Assembly (NCBI GenBank): GCA_964542225.1
Contig: CAZITO010000066.1
Location: 1-13,085 of the forward strand
Length of the DNA stretch: 13,085 nucleotides
Source of the DNA: Scybalousia_A sp964542225
GTDB lineage: Bacteria > Bacteroidota > Bacteroidia > Bacteroidales > P3
Direction of reading: 5' to 3'
Shown: positions 5,881 through 13,085 of the stretch, piece by piece
Position numbering within the stretch: position 1 is the stretch's first letter
How the letters are laid out: each line of letters starts with the position of its first letter
Position numbers and translations under genes: made by a program
Notes under the pieces: generated by a model
Database searches by the model: none
The model's input: only the letters and a program-made list of their open reading frames with translations
Told to the model about the DNA's origin: nothing

Positions 5881-6864
5881 ATGGATACAAGTACACAATA
5901 TATGGGGAGGACTATAAAGAGTCCTATTATAGTGGGAAGTTGCGGTAAGACTTCTAATTTGGAAGATATAAAGAAGATAGAAGATGCCGGCGCAGGTGCC
6001 ATTATACTAAAATCTTTGTTTGAAGAACAAATTACACAAGAAAGCAATAATGTGTGGGTTGCTCACAATGCGGGTGAGATGATGGAAGCCTACAATTACA
6101 TAGCAGAACACACCAAACACAACCAATTAGACAATTATTTGGAACTTATACGTAAGGCAAAAGAATCTGTGGATATACCTGTAGTGGCAAGTGTTAATTG
6201 CATTTCTGCGAGCGAATGGCTGCAATTTACTCAAGCCATGAAGAGTGCCGGCGCAGACGGTATAGAATTAAATATGTTTATTATGCCTTCAAGTGTAAAT
6301 ACATCAGCAGATGAAGTAGAAAACATATATGAAAATATTATTCAAACTTTAAAAAGAGCAGTGTTAGACTTCCCTATTTCTTTAAAAATAAGTCCTTATT
6401 CGGCTTCCTTGGCAAAACTTTGTCAAAAACTTTCTTGGATGGGTATCTCCTCGCTGTCTATATTTAACAAGTTTTTACAACACGATATAGACATAGATAC
6501 GCAAACCATAAAGCCTGCAAATATTTTGAGTAACGAAAATGACCTTTACAACACTATTCGTTGGACTGCTATTTTGTCAAAACTTATCAATTGCAATTTG
6601 ACCGCAGGTGGAGGTGTACATAAAGCGGAGGATGTTGTAAAACTACTTCTTGCAGGTGCCAATGTGGTGCAAGTGGTGTCTGTCTTGTATGAGGAAGGTT
6701 TTTCTTTTATAAGCAAAGCGAATGAATTTTTGAAAGAATGGATGCAAAACAATTCCTATCATAGATTATCGGATTTTAGAGGTCGTTTGTCTATAGATAA
6801 AAACAGCACGGCTTCCGCTTTTTATAGAACTCAGTATATGAGATACTATGCAGGAATAGAATGA
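5881..6864 (+). CDS. Dihydroorotate-dehydrogenase-like flavoprotein
   Basis: This 327-aa TIM-barrel protein is related to class 1 dihydroorotate dehydrogenase but unlikely to make pyrimidines. The N-terminal MDTSTQYMGRTIKSPIIVGS is the usual DHODH opening. Phosphate/FMN-binding parts are visible: SLKISPY (K169), TAGGGVHKAEDVVKLLLAGANVVQVVS (about 241-267) and K44 in ILKSLFEEQ. The catalytic-base motif NxSCPN of true class 1 enzymes is replaced by ELNMFIMPSSV (129-139), with no Cys or Ser at the base position. That is usual in the 'dihydroorotate dehydrogenase-like' group, whose reaction is unknown to me. Upstream in-frame TTG 5869 and ATG 5875 are possible starts; I chose ATG 5881 because homologues begin at this point. 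It is the first gene of the plus-strand operon, 34 bases before the four-helix-bundle gene. Confidence 0.85.
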   Translation: MDTSTQYMGRTIKSPIIVGSCGKTSNLEDIKKIEDAGAGAIILKSLFEEQITQESNNVWVAHNAGEMMEAYNYIAEHTKHNQLDNYLELIRKAKESVDIPVVASVNCISASEWLQFTQAMKSAGADGIELNMFIMPSSVNTSADEVENIYENIIQTLKRAVLDFPISLKISPYSASLAKLCQKLSWMGISSLSIFNKFLQHDIDIDTQTIKPANILSNENDLYNTIRWTAILSKLINCNLTAGGGVHKAEDVVKLLLAGANVVQVVSVLYEEGFSFISKANEFLKEWMQNNSYHRLSDFRGRLSIDKNSTASAFYRTQYMRYYAGIE

Positions 6865-6898
6865 CAATGCAATTTACAAATAAAAAACTAAGAGAAGT

Positions 6899-7357
6899 AT
6901 GGAAGAACAAAATTTGACAAGTTTTTTTAGGTTTGAGGATTTGAGAGTTTATCACAAATCGTTGGATTATTATGATTGGTTGATAAACAAAGTGGAACAA
7001 ACGGATGAGTTTCATAGAAAGGCTTTGATGGTACCTTTTTTGGATACTGTTGCAAAAATTTCTATACAAATAGCAGAAGGTTCCTCAAATCCTAAGTCGG
7101 AATTTATAGAATATTTGAAAGAAGCCAAAGGCTTGGTAAGGCAATGTGTAGTTTTTACCACTATAGCCCAACACAATAATATATTTACGGAAGAAGACGT
7201 AACTACATCTCGCGAAATTTTAATGGAAATGACTAAAATGTTGGGGGCAATGATAATGTCTTTCCAACGCTCTCTGCATAAGAATAACAATTTTAAATCA
7301 AAGGGAGAAAAAGATTCGGAAGACTTTTCCACTACAGATTTAAATTTTAACTATTAG
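6899..7357 (+). CDS. Four-helix-bundle protein (S23 / TIGR02436 family)
   Basis: This 152-aa helical protein is of the family first seen encoded by 23S rRNA intervening sequences; its molecular role is not established. FRFEDLRVYHKSLDYYDWL (about 10-28) matches the family opening 'F.FEDL.VW.KA'. VAKISIQIAEGSSNPKSEFIEYLKEAKG (about 52-79) matches the helix-2/3 signature with IAEG. The last ~30 residues are polar and probably disordered. The usual Trp is Tyr here (VYHK). It is not inside an rRNA gene but in a protein operon, 34 bases after the DHODH-like gene and 21 bases before holB. It may bind RNA or a neighbouring protein; both are inference. Confidence 0.85.
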   Translation: MEEQNLTSFFRFEDLRVYHKSLDYYDWLINKVEQTDEFHRKALMVPFLDTVAKISIQIAEGSSNPKSEFIEYLKEAKGLVRQCVVFTTIAQHNNIFTEEDVTTSREILMEMTKMLGAMIMSFQRSLHKNNNFKSKGEKDSEDFSTTDLNFNY

Positions 7358-7378
7358 GAGATTCTTATAAAAGAATTT

Positions 7379-8551
7379 ATGTTGTTTTCTCAAATAAAAG
7401 GACAAGATATTGTAATAAATAAAATGATTTCTGTGATAAACAGAAATCATTTTCCTCATGCTGTTTTGATAAACGGTAAAGATGGCTACGGCAATCTTGC
7501 CTTTGCTTTAGCGTTGGCACAATACTTGTCCTGTACCAATAAACAAAATAAAGAGCAAACCTCAGAAAACGGACAACTTTTGGGAGATTCTTGTGGAGAA
7601 TGTCCTTCGTGTAAAAAATATGGCAAACTTGCTCATCCCGATTTGCACATATTCTTTCCCACAAGTACAACAACAAAGGTAAAAAAGGATGCTAAGTCCT
7701 CTGTATTTATGGCAGAATTCAGGGATTTTGTTATTTCCAAACAAGGTTATGGTGATATCAATGATTGGCTTGCTTTTATAGGAGCAGAAACCAAGCAAGG
7801 AATAATAAATGTTGCCGATGCCGATGAAATGATTTCCTTGTTGAGTATGAAATCATACGAGTCCAAATACAAAGTTGTTATAGTGTGGAATGCAGAAAGA
7901 ATGAACATTCAAGCAAGCAATACCATACTAAAAATATTGGAAGAGCCTTTCCCTTACACTGTTTTTATTTTTACAACAGAGCATAGGGACAGAATATTGC
8001 CGACAATTCTTTCAAGAGTACAGCAAATAAACCTTAACAAAGTAACAGACTCCATTATAGCAGAAGAGGTAAGGAAACTGCACCCTGAATTTTCTGATAC
8101 GGAAGTTAATAGAGAAGTGATGTTGAGTGAGGGTAATCTTATCAATATTCAAGCCTCTAATATGGAAAGAATGCAGGAATATTTTGAACTCTTTATAGAG
8201 GTAAACAGGTTGGCTTCTGGTTTTAGAAAGAATATGGCTTCAATAATTGCCTTTGTCGATAAGTTTGGTAAATTCAATAAAGAGAAACAAAAACATTTTC
8301 TTTCCTATTTCTTAAAAACCATAGACAAGTGTTGGCAATATAATTTGGGTGTTCCTATGATACAACACCCATTGGAATCGGCTGACGAAAAATTTAAATC
8401 GAACTTTCCAAAATTCATAACCATACACAATTTAGAAGGTATTTTTAGCGTTATGGAAAAGGCACAAAAGAATATAGATAGCAATGCAAATGCAAAAATA
8501 AACCTTACTAATATGATAATTAAGTTGGGTATGCAATTTGAAAAGAGATAA
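7379..8551 (+). CDS. holB: DNA polymerase III subunit delta' (clamp loader)
   Basis: Delta' is the stator subunit of the clamp loader, which places the beta clamp on DNA during replication. The 390-aa protein opens with MLFSQIKGQDIVINKM. HAVLINGKDGYGN (27-39) is the P-loop position, but the lysine is replaced by Asn39, as expected for delta', which does not hydrolyse ATP. C52, C72, C75 and C78 (CGECPSCK) form the zinc module, with a longer loop than in E. coli. KVVIVWNAERMNIQASNTILKILEEP (165-190) is the Walker-B/sensor region. ILSRVQQINL (210-219) takes the place of the SRC motif with Val instead of Cys. ATG 7379 is supported by the family N-terminus; there is no good Shine-Dalgarno. The stop lies 10 bases before the ricT ATG. 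DnaX (tau/gamma) is excluded by the degenerate P-loop. Confidence 0.93.
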   Translation: MLFSQIKGQDIVINKMISVINRNHFPHAVLINGKDGYGNLAFALALAQYLSCTNKQNKEQTSENGQLLGDSCGECPSCKKYGKLAHPDLHIFFPTSTTTKVKKDAKSSVFMAEFRDFVISKQGYGDINDWLAFIGAETKQGIINVADADEMISLLSMKSYESKYKVVIVWNAERMNIQASNTILKILEEPFPYTVFIFTTEHRDRILPTILSRVQQINLNKVTDSIIAEEVRKLHPEFSDTEVNREVMLSEGNLINIQASNMERMQEYFELFIEVNRLASGFRKNMASIIAFVDKFGKFNKEKQKHFLSYFLKTIDKCWQYNLGVPMIQHPLESADEKFKSNFPKFITIHNLEGIFSVMEKAQKNIDSNANAKINLTNMIIKLGMQFEKR

Positions 8552-8561
8552 GTTTTTTAAT

Positions 8562-9818
8562 ATGAGTAAAGATACCGAAAACGAACAAATAAAAACACTA
8601 CAAGATACTGAAAATACAAAAGAGGCTGGAAATTCTTCTTTGCAATCGGAAAACACAGAAAAACGAACGGCAAGAGATTTGAAAAAGATGATACAAGATG
8701 ACTCTCAAATGTTTTTGCCCGAGCAGTTTGTTCACCCTTATTTTGATGAAGACCCTACTCTTGACTTGCAAAAAAGGGATTACAAAGAGCCCTCCATTCT
8801 TTCGCGAGGTTGTCGTTGCGTTCCTCAATCTTACAAGACCATAGGCACACAAGAAAGAAATTCTTGCGAAAAATTGCACGTATGTAATTGGATGCATGAT
8901 ATAAAACCTCCTTCGGCACAAGGATATTTTGATTTTGTGGAAGTAAGATTTAAAAATTCGCATAAAGATTTTTTCAAAATACCAGAAGGTTTGGAAATAG
9001 CAGAGGGCGATATTGTTGCTGTTGAGGGAACCCCCGGACATGATATAGGCATAGTTTCTCTTGCTGGGGAATTGTGTCGCATACAGATGAAAAAGAAAAA
9101 AGGGTTTAATATCAATAACGTCAAAAAATTATACCGCAGAGCCAAAGCCACCGATATAGAAAAGTGGTTGGAGGTTATAGAAAAAGAGGAACAGGCGCTT
9201 TTTACCACAAGAAAGATGGCTTTGAAAGAAAACCTTGATATGAAAATCAATGATGTAGAGTTTCAAGGGGATGGTACAAAGGCAATATTCTATTACACGG
9301 CCAACGATAGAGTGGATTTTAGACAATTGATTAAAACGCTTGCCGAAACGTTTCATATACGTATAGAAATGAAACAAATAGGAACAAGACAAGAGGCTGC
9401 CCGTCTTGGTGGTATAGGCACTTGTGGAAGAGAACTTTGTTGCTCTACCTGGTTGAATAATTTCTCCTCTGTTGGAACTTCCATTGCAAAGGCACAGCAA
9501 CTTTTTCCCAATCCACAAAAATTGGCAGGACAATGTGGTAAATTGAAATGTTGCCTAAATTACGAATATGATGTTTATCAGGATGCTCTGAAACATTGTC
9601 CGGAAACGGGAGTGAATATAGAGACCATAAAGGGCAGAGGTATTTATCATAAGATGGATATATTATCGAGAACTTTTTGGTATTCTTATGAAGGTAGTTC
9701 GGAACTCATACCTATAAGTGCGGATAATGTAAGGAAAATGATAGACCTAAACAAAAAAGGAAAACGACCTGAGGACTTGGAATCTTTTAAACTCAATATT
9801 TCGTCAAAAAATGAATAG
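8562..9818 (+). CDS. ricT: PSP1-domain protein RicT (YaaT family)
   Basis: This 418-aa protein is homologous to B. subtilis RicT/YaaT. There it forms an Fe-S-containing complex with RicA and RicF that affects RNA processing by RNase Y and developmental decisions. The PSP1 core is clear: FVEVRFKNSHKDFFKIPEGL (125-144), GDIVAVEG (149-156), then the cysteine block CGRELCC (C288, C293, C294) and CGKLKCCLNYE (C325, C330, C331). Bacteroidota-type additions are an acidic, low-complexity N-terminus of about 80 residues and a further cysteine group (C84, C86, C102, C108) before the PSP1 domain. A longer frame begins at TTG 8538 inside holB; ATG 8562 (MSKDTENEQ) is preferred. The end overlaps gldH by eight bases. 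RicA and RicF are not in the window, so the partner set here is unknown. Confidence 0.92.
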   Translation: MSKDTENEQIKTLQDTENTKEAGNSSLQSENTEKRTARDLKKMIQDDSQMFLPEQFVHPYFDEDPTLDLQKRDYKEPSILSRGCRCVPQSYKTIGTQERNSCEKLHVCNWMHDIKPPSAQGYFDFVEVRFKNSHKDFFKIPEGLEIAEGDIVAVEGTPGHDIGIVSLAGELCRIQMKKKKGFNINNVKKLYRRAKATDIEKWLEVIEKEEQALFTTRKMALKENLDMKINDVEFQGDGTKAIFYYTANDRVDFRQLIKTLAETFHIRIEMKQIGTRQEAARLGGIGTCGRELCCSTWLNNFSSVGTSIAKAQQLFPNPQKLAGQCGKLKCCLNYEYDVYQDALKHCPETGVNIETIKGRGIYHKMDILSRTFWYSYEGSSELIPISADNVRKMIDLNKKGKRPEDLESFKLNISSKNE

Positions 9819-10296
9819 GACAAGAATTTGTTGTTTAATTATATCCGTATGTTGCTTTTTGTTGTGCTCTTGCAACTCGGATTTGTTATTTGATAAAAGT
9901 GAAAAAATAAAAGACAATACTTGGAATATTTTTGATAAGAAAACTTTTAAGGTAAAAGTAAAAGATACGGATAGAATATCTTTGTACAGATTTGCTGTCA
10001 ATATTACGAATAACGATGAATACAAGTACAACAATATATATTTTTTTCTAACCACAATATACCCTGATGGAAAAGTAAGCGTAAAAGATACCATAGAATG
10101 CGAATTGGTAAAAGAGGATGGAAAGTGGAAAGGAAAAAATATGTTTGGTGTTATAGACAATAGATTTTGGTTTGCTCAAAATGTAGATTTCAAACAAAAA
10201 GGTACTTATACTTTCAGGTTAGAGCAGGCAACAAAGGATACCAATCTTGTGGGCGTAAAATCTGTGGGTTTACACATAGAAAAAATGCCTGAGTAA
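9811..10296 (+). CDS. gldH: Gliding motility lipoprotein GldH
   Basis: This 161-aa lipoprotein matches GldH, needed for gliding in Flavobacterium but present in many non-gliding Bacteroidota. The signal peptide ends in lipobox L-C-S-C with the modified cysteine at residue 21. The family pattern is visible: NTWNIFD (36-42), ISLYRFAVNITNNDEYKYNNIYFF (about 56-79), YPDGK, DTIECEL, EDGKWKGK (about 106-113), and the end GTYTFRLEQATKDTNLVGVKSVGLHIEK. ATG 9811 overlaps the ricT stop by eight bases, implying translational coupling, and PBP1A follows after 17 bases. The location between ricT and PBP1A is one I recall from Bacteroidales. No other gld or type IX secretion gene is in the window, so motility cannot be inferred. 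Its biochemical role is unknown. Confidence 0.9.
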   Translation: MNRTRICCLIISVCCFLLCSCNSDLLFDKSEKIKDNTWNIFDKKTFKVKVKDTDRISLYRFAVNITNNDEYKYNNIYFFLTTIYPDGKVSVKDTIECELVKEDGKWKGKNMFGVIDNRFWFAQNVDFKQKGTYTFRLEQATKDTNLVGVKSVGLHIEKMPE

Positions 10297-10313
10297 TAAA
10301 AAAACAAATACTT

Positions 10314-12593
10314 ATGCAAAACAAAGGGACAAAGTCGAAACAAGCAGATAACAGTGCGAAAAAGTATGTAAAATATATGTGGGTTACATACGGAGTTGGT
10401 GTTTTTGTAGTAGTTGCTTTTTTTACCTTGTTGTCTTTTGGGTGCTTGGGGTTTATGCCTTCGTTTGAACAATTGGAAAATCCTAATAGCAACCTTGCTT
10501 CCGAAATTCTTTCAGACCAAGGGGAATTGTTGGGCTACATAGGTATAGAAAATCGTACAAATATTGATTATAAAGAGTTGCCACCTTCTTTGATAAACGC
10601 ACTAAAAGCCACGGAAGATGTACGCTTTGAAGAGCATAGTGGAATAGATGCACGCAGTCTTTTTAGGGTTTTGATAAAAACAGTTATAGGAGGGCAAAAC
10701 ACAGGCGGGGGCAGTACCATTACTCAACAATTGGCAAAAAATCTTTTTCCACGAAACAAAGGCTCCAAGTTTTCCACTGCTTTTGCCAAGTTGAAAGAAT
10801 GGGTTGTTGCAGTGAAGTTGGAAAGAAGGTATTCCAAACAAGAAATAATATCCATGTATCTTAACACTGTGGATTATGGTTCCAATTCTTTTGGTATAAA
10901 AACCGCTGCCAATACATTTTTCTCCGTTGCTCCCAAAGATTTGAAACCACAGGAATCGGCTGTTTTAGTGGGTTTGCTCAAAGCACCTACAACATACAAT
11001 CCCGTAAGACACAACCAAAAATCAAAGGAAAGAAGAAATGTTGTTCTTTCTCAAATGCATAAGTACGGTTATCTAACAGATGAGGAATTTAATACTCTTT
11101 ATAATTCGGAATTAATTACTCATTTCAACCCTGCCACGCAAGACAGAGGTGTCGGCACGTATTTCAGAGAAAAAGTAAGACAATTTATGAATGAGTGGTG
11201 CAAAACTCATTATAAAAACAATGGAGAAAGGTATGATGTTTATAGAGACGGACTAAGAATATATACTACCTTAAATTATGATATGCAAAAAAATGCAGAG
11301 CAGGCTGTTGAAACGCATTTCAAGGAAATGCAAGCCAATTTCTTTAAGCAATGTAAGGGTAGGAAAGGCGCACCTTTTACAGGTATATCCCAAGAAAATA
11401 TAAACAAATACTATGACCAATCTATGAAATCCTCCGACCGTTACAATAATATGGTTAAAGATGGCGCTACAGAAAAAGAAATAAAAGAGGCTTTTAATAC
11501 TCCAACCGAAATGGAAATCTTTACTTGGGAGGGAGAAAAGGATACCATAATGACCCCTATGGACTCCATAAAGTATTACAAGTATTTTCTCAATACAGGT
11601 ATGGTTTCCATAGAGCCACAAACAGGACACATAAAAGTATATGTGGGTGGTATAAATTACAAATATTTCAAATTTGATAATGCAACGCTTGGCAGAAGAC
11701 AAATAGGTTCTACTTTCAAACCCTTTGTCTATGCTTGTGCAATGAAAGATAGCGAAATTTTACCTTGTTTTCAAATAGAAAATTCTCCCGTAACTTTTCC
11801 CGAATATGACAATTGGACTCCTAAAAACTCAACTCATGCCCGTGAGGGAGAAATGGTAAATTTAAAGTGGGCTTTGGCCAATTCGGTCAACTATGTTTCT
11901 GCCGCTCTTATGAAAGACTACACCTCTCCAAGCAGTGTTATAAATTTGGTAAGACAAATGGGTATAAAAAGTCCTATACAACCGGTACCCTCTATATGTT
12001 TGGGAACCCCTGATTTGACAGTTATGGAAATGGCGGGTGCAATGGCATCTTTTGTCAATCTTGGAGTTTATAAGCAACCTATTTATATTACTAAAATCAC
12101 AAATAATAAGGGTATTGTTTTGGAAACATTTACCTCCAAAAGCAATGTTGCTTTGGACGAAAAAACCTCTTATTTGGTTGTGGATTTGATGAAAGGGGTT
12201 GTGGACGGAGGAACAGGTTCAAGGTTAAGGTACAAATATGGCATAAAAAGTACCATAGCCGGCAAAACAGGAACAACAGACAACAATTCTGACGGATGGT
12301 TTATAGGTCTAAACCCAAAACTTGCTACTGCTATTTGGGTCGGAGGTGAGTATAGGAGTATACATTTTGCCTCTATGACGTGGGGGCAAGGTGCCGCAAT
12401 GGCTTTGCCTGTGTATGGGTATTTTATGGCAAAATGTGAAAAAAATCCAAAACTCGGCTTCTATCAAGGAGGATTTATAAAACCTTCCGATTTGGATTTT
12501 GAAGACGATTGCGATGCTTCAGAATCAGGAGCAACTTCCAAAGGAGATACTATATCCGTAGGTACTTTTGGAGAATACAATAAAGAGTGGTGA
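10314..12593 (+). CDS. Class A penicillin-binding protein 1A
   Basis: This 759-aa bifunctional peptidoglycan synthase is anchored in the inner membrane by a helix at about residues 25-46. The glycosyltransferase (GT51) domain shows EDVRFEEHSGID (101-112, catalytic E101), GGGSTITQQLAKNLF (131-145) and RRYSKQEIISMYLN (171-184, second Glu E177). The transpeptidase domain has all three motifs: S466-T-F-K469 (nucleophile S466), S524-V-N526 and K651-T-G-T654. A lysine-rich segment with low homology lies between the domains (about 335-425). The acidic C-terminal tail is normal for Bacteroidota. ATG 10314 gives a basic N-terminus before the helix. It is the last gene of the plus-strand operon and is followed by a terminator. 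The usual name is mrcA or ponA; I leave the symbol open because naming in Bacteroidota varies. Confidence 0.95.
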   Translation: MQNKGTKSKQADNSAKKYVKYMWVTYGVGVFVVVAFFTLLSFGCLGFMPSFEQLENPNSNLASEILSDQGELLGYIGIENRTNIDYKELPPSLINALKATEDVRFEEHSGIDARSLFRVLIKTVIGGQNTGGGSTITQQLAKNLFPRNKGSKFSTAFAKLKEWVVAVKLERRYSKQEIISMYLNTVDYGSNSFGIKTAANTFFSVAPKDLKPQESAVLVGLLKAPTTYNPVRHNQKSKERRNVVLSQMHKYGYLTDEEFNTLYNSELITHFNPATQDRGVGTYFREKVRQFMNEWCKTHYKNNGERYDVYRDGLRIYTTLNYDMQKNAEQAVETHFKEMQANFFKQCKGRKGAPFTGISQENINKYYDQSMKSSDRYNNMVKDGATEKEIKEAFNTPTEMEIFTWEGEKDTIMTPMDSIKYYKYFLNTGMVSIEPQTGHIKVYVGGINYKYFKFDNATLGRRQIGSTFKPFVYACAMKDSEILPCFQIENSPVTFPEYDNWTPKNSTHAREGEMVNLKWALANSVNYVSAALMKDYTSPSSVINLVRQMGIKSPIQPVPSICLGTPDLTVMEMAGAMASFVNLGVYKQPIYITKITNNKGIVLETFTSKSNVALDEKTSYLVVDLMKGVVDGGTGSRLRYKYGIKSTIAGKTGTTDNNSDGWFIGLNPKLATAIWVGGEYRSIHFASMTWGQGAAMALPVYGYFMAKCEKNPKLGFYQGGFIKPSDLDFEDDCDASESGATSKGDTISVGTFGEYNKEW

Positions 12594-12720
12594 TAGTTGC
12601 ACTTATAATAGCCGACTCTGTGTAAGCAATAAAGAGCGTTTCAATTGCTTTTGGTTAATACCTTTGCTTTATGCTAACCTATCTCAACTTATAGTAACGT
12701 ATTTTATAACTTATTACAAA

Positions 12721-12754
12721 TAAAAAATGTAGCAAACTAAAAAAGTTTGCTACA
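12721..12754 (-). terminator. Terminator of the 75-aa secreted-protein gene
   Basis: TGTAGCAAACT (12728-12738) and AGTTTGCTACA (12744-12754) form a perfect 11-bp stem with an AAAAA loop. The A-run at 12722-12727 becomes a U-run directly after the hairpin on the minus strand. No T-tract follows on the plus strand, so it points leftward. It lies about 100 bases past the minus-strand stop codon. Confidence 0.8.
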
Positions 12755-12786
12755 ACAATTAAAAGTGTGTTAAAACTTGGATAGTT

Positions 12787-12816
12787 GTGAATGTTTTTTA
12801 GTCATTCACTTTTTTT
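12787..12816 (+). terminator. Terminator of the plus-strand operon
   Basis: GTGAATG (12787-12793) pairs with CATTCAC (12803-12809) around a nine-base loop, followed by seven T (12810-12816). It lies 193 bases after the PBP1A stop, leaving a long 3' leader-free region that also contains the minus-strand terminator. The seven-base stem is modest. Confidence 0.65.
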
Positions 12817-12852
12817 ATTCTCTTTTTTACTCTTTTGAGTTGTTTTGAGAGT

Positions 12853-13080
12853 TTATTCTTGTTCTTTTCTTGTGTTTTTTCTTAATTTGTAAGCAATGCA
12901 ACCGCCTGCCAAACTTAATAATAAAGCGGTCGCTGTACCTATCGGTGCTTGTGCTGGGGTGCGGTTTATTGATGTTGTTGTTCTGCTTGATGGGGCGTTT
13001 GGTGTTGGTGGCTGTGCTTCTATACTGTCTCCTATTACCATAAAACACAATATCATTATTATCCTTCTTATATTCTTCAT
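12853..13080 (-). CDS. Small secreted proline-rich protein with a sorting-tag-like C-terminus, 75 aa
   Basis: This short exported protein has three parts. A signal peptide covers about residues 1-22 (MKNIRR, hydrophobic core, ending IEA). A Pro/Thr/Ser/Arg-rich linker covers about 23-45. The C-terminal tag reads API, a hydrophobic stretch (TATALLLSLAGGCIAYKL) and a basic tail (RKNTRK). This three-part tag resembles the PID-CTERM-like sorting signals on small Bacteroidota proteins, except that the residue after Pro-Ile is Gly rather than Asp. The function of those proteins is not known to me. ATG 13080 is five bases from the window edge, so promoter and upstream partners are not visible. It is convergent with the PBP1A operon and has its own terminator. 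Composition is normal for a real small gene; the tag assignment is tentative. Confidence 0.7.
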   Translation of the reverse strand: MKNIRRIIMILCFMVIGDSIEAQPPTPNAPSSRTTTSINRTPAQAPIGTATALLLSLAGGCIAYKLRKNTRKEQE

Positions 13081-13085
13081 TTCTA

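Larger units (their letters stand above)
12594..12852. other. Convergent intergenic region
   Basis: This 259-bp gap lies between the PBP1A gene and the convergent small secreted-protein gene. It holds two terminator-like hairpins, annotated separately. A weaker 7-bp inverted repeat (AAGCAAT at 12624-12630, ATTGCTT at 12644-12650) lies 31 bases past the PBP1A stop and could be an additional 3' structure. No gene is seen. Confidence 0.55.

Noticed and set aside
7361..7378. Small palindrome ATTCTT/AAGAAT just before holB as a regulatory hairpin
   Set aside because: The six-pair AT-rich stem is too weak to support a claim.
8538..8561. TTG start for ricT inside holB
   Set aside because: ATG 8562 follows closely; the extra eight residues have no visible support.
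8598..9533. Several minus-strand open frames of 134-147 codons opposite ricT
   Set aside because: They mirror the codon pattern of ricT, have no recognisable motifs and overlap each other.
1..13085. tRNA, rRNA, CRISPR array, prophage or defence system
   Set aside because: I saw no cloverleaf-like sequence, no regularly spaced repeats and no recognisable nuclease, phage or toxin-antitoxin genes.

Overview
This is an AT-rich stretch of a Bacteroidota chromosome, most likely from the order Bacteroidales; I cannot name genus or species. The evidence is a gldH lipoprotein gene lying between ricT and a class A penicillin-binding protein gene, a Bacteroidota-type membrane-anchored TPR protein, promoters of the TAnnTTTG type, and weak or absent Shine-Dalgarno sequences.

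Left end (1-1242): a degraded, repeat-rich strip. It holds a frameshifted and truncated IS982-like transposase remnant (268-476, minus strand). A ~43-bp element occurs in inverted orientation at 224-266 and 1204-1246, and a ~37-bp element is directly repeated at 557-593 and 1134-1171. Between the direct repeats sits a small cassette with its own promoter, a 42-aa lipoprotein gene, an 82-aa two-helix membrane protein gene and an intrinsic terminator.

Minus-strand run (1243-4600): a probable operon, read right to left. It encodes a periplasmic thioredoxin-fold protein with a fresh 33-bp internal tandem duplication, a LutA-like CCG-domain Fe-S protein, a YhcC-type (TIGR01212) radical SAM protein and the 23S rRNA/tRNA methyltransferase RlmN. 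Spacers are 2-24 bp. A separate minus-strand gene (4968-5696) encodes the TPR membrane protein and ends in its own terminator.

Plus-strand run (5881-12593): a compact six-gene operon read from a promoter at about 5824-5856, divergent from the TPR gene. The order is dihydroorotate-dehydrogenase-like protein (lacking the usual catalytic base), four-helix-bundle (S23-type) protein, DNA polymerase III delta' (holB), RicT/PSP1 protein, gliding lipoprotein GldH and PBP1A. holB to PBP1A joins DNA replication, an Fe-S regulatory protein and envelope biogenesis in one transcript, an arrangement I recall as common in Bacteroidales. The operon ends at a hairpin plus T-tract (12787-12816) that interdigitates with a minus-strand terminator (12721-12754).

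Right end (12853-13080, minus strand): a 75-aa secreted proline-rich protein whose C-terminus looks like a Bacteroidota protein-sorting tag (Pro-Ile, hydrophobic helix, basic tail).

Most of the window is conserved housekeeping. The parts least explained by known families are the repeat-bounded cassette at 557-1246, the tag-bearing small protein, and the repeat that abuts the broken transposase.
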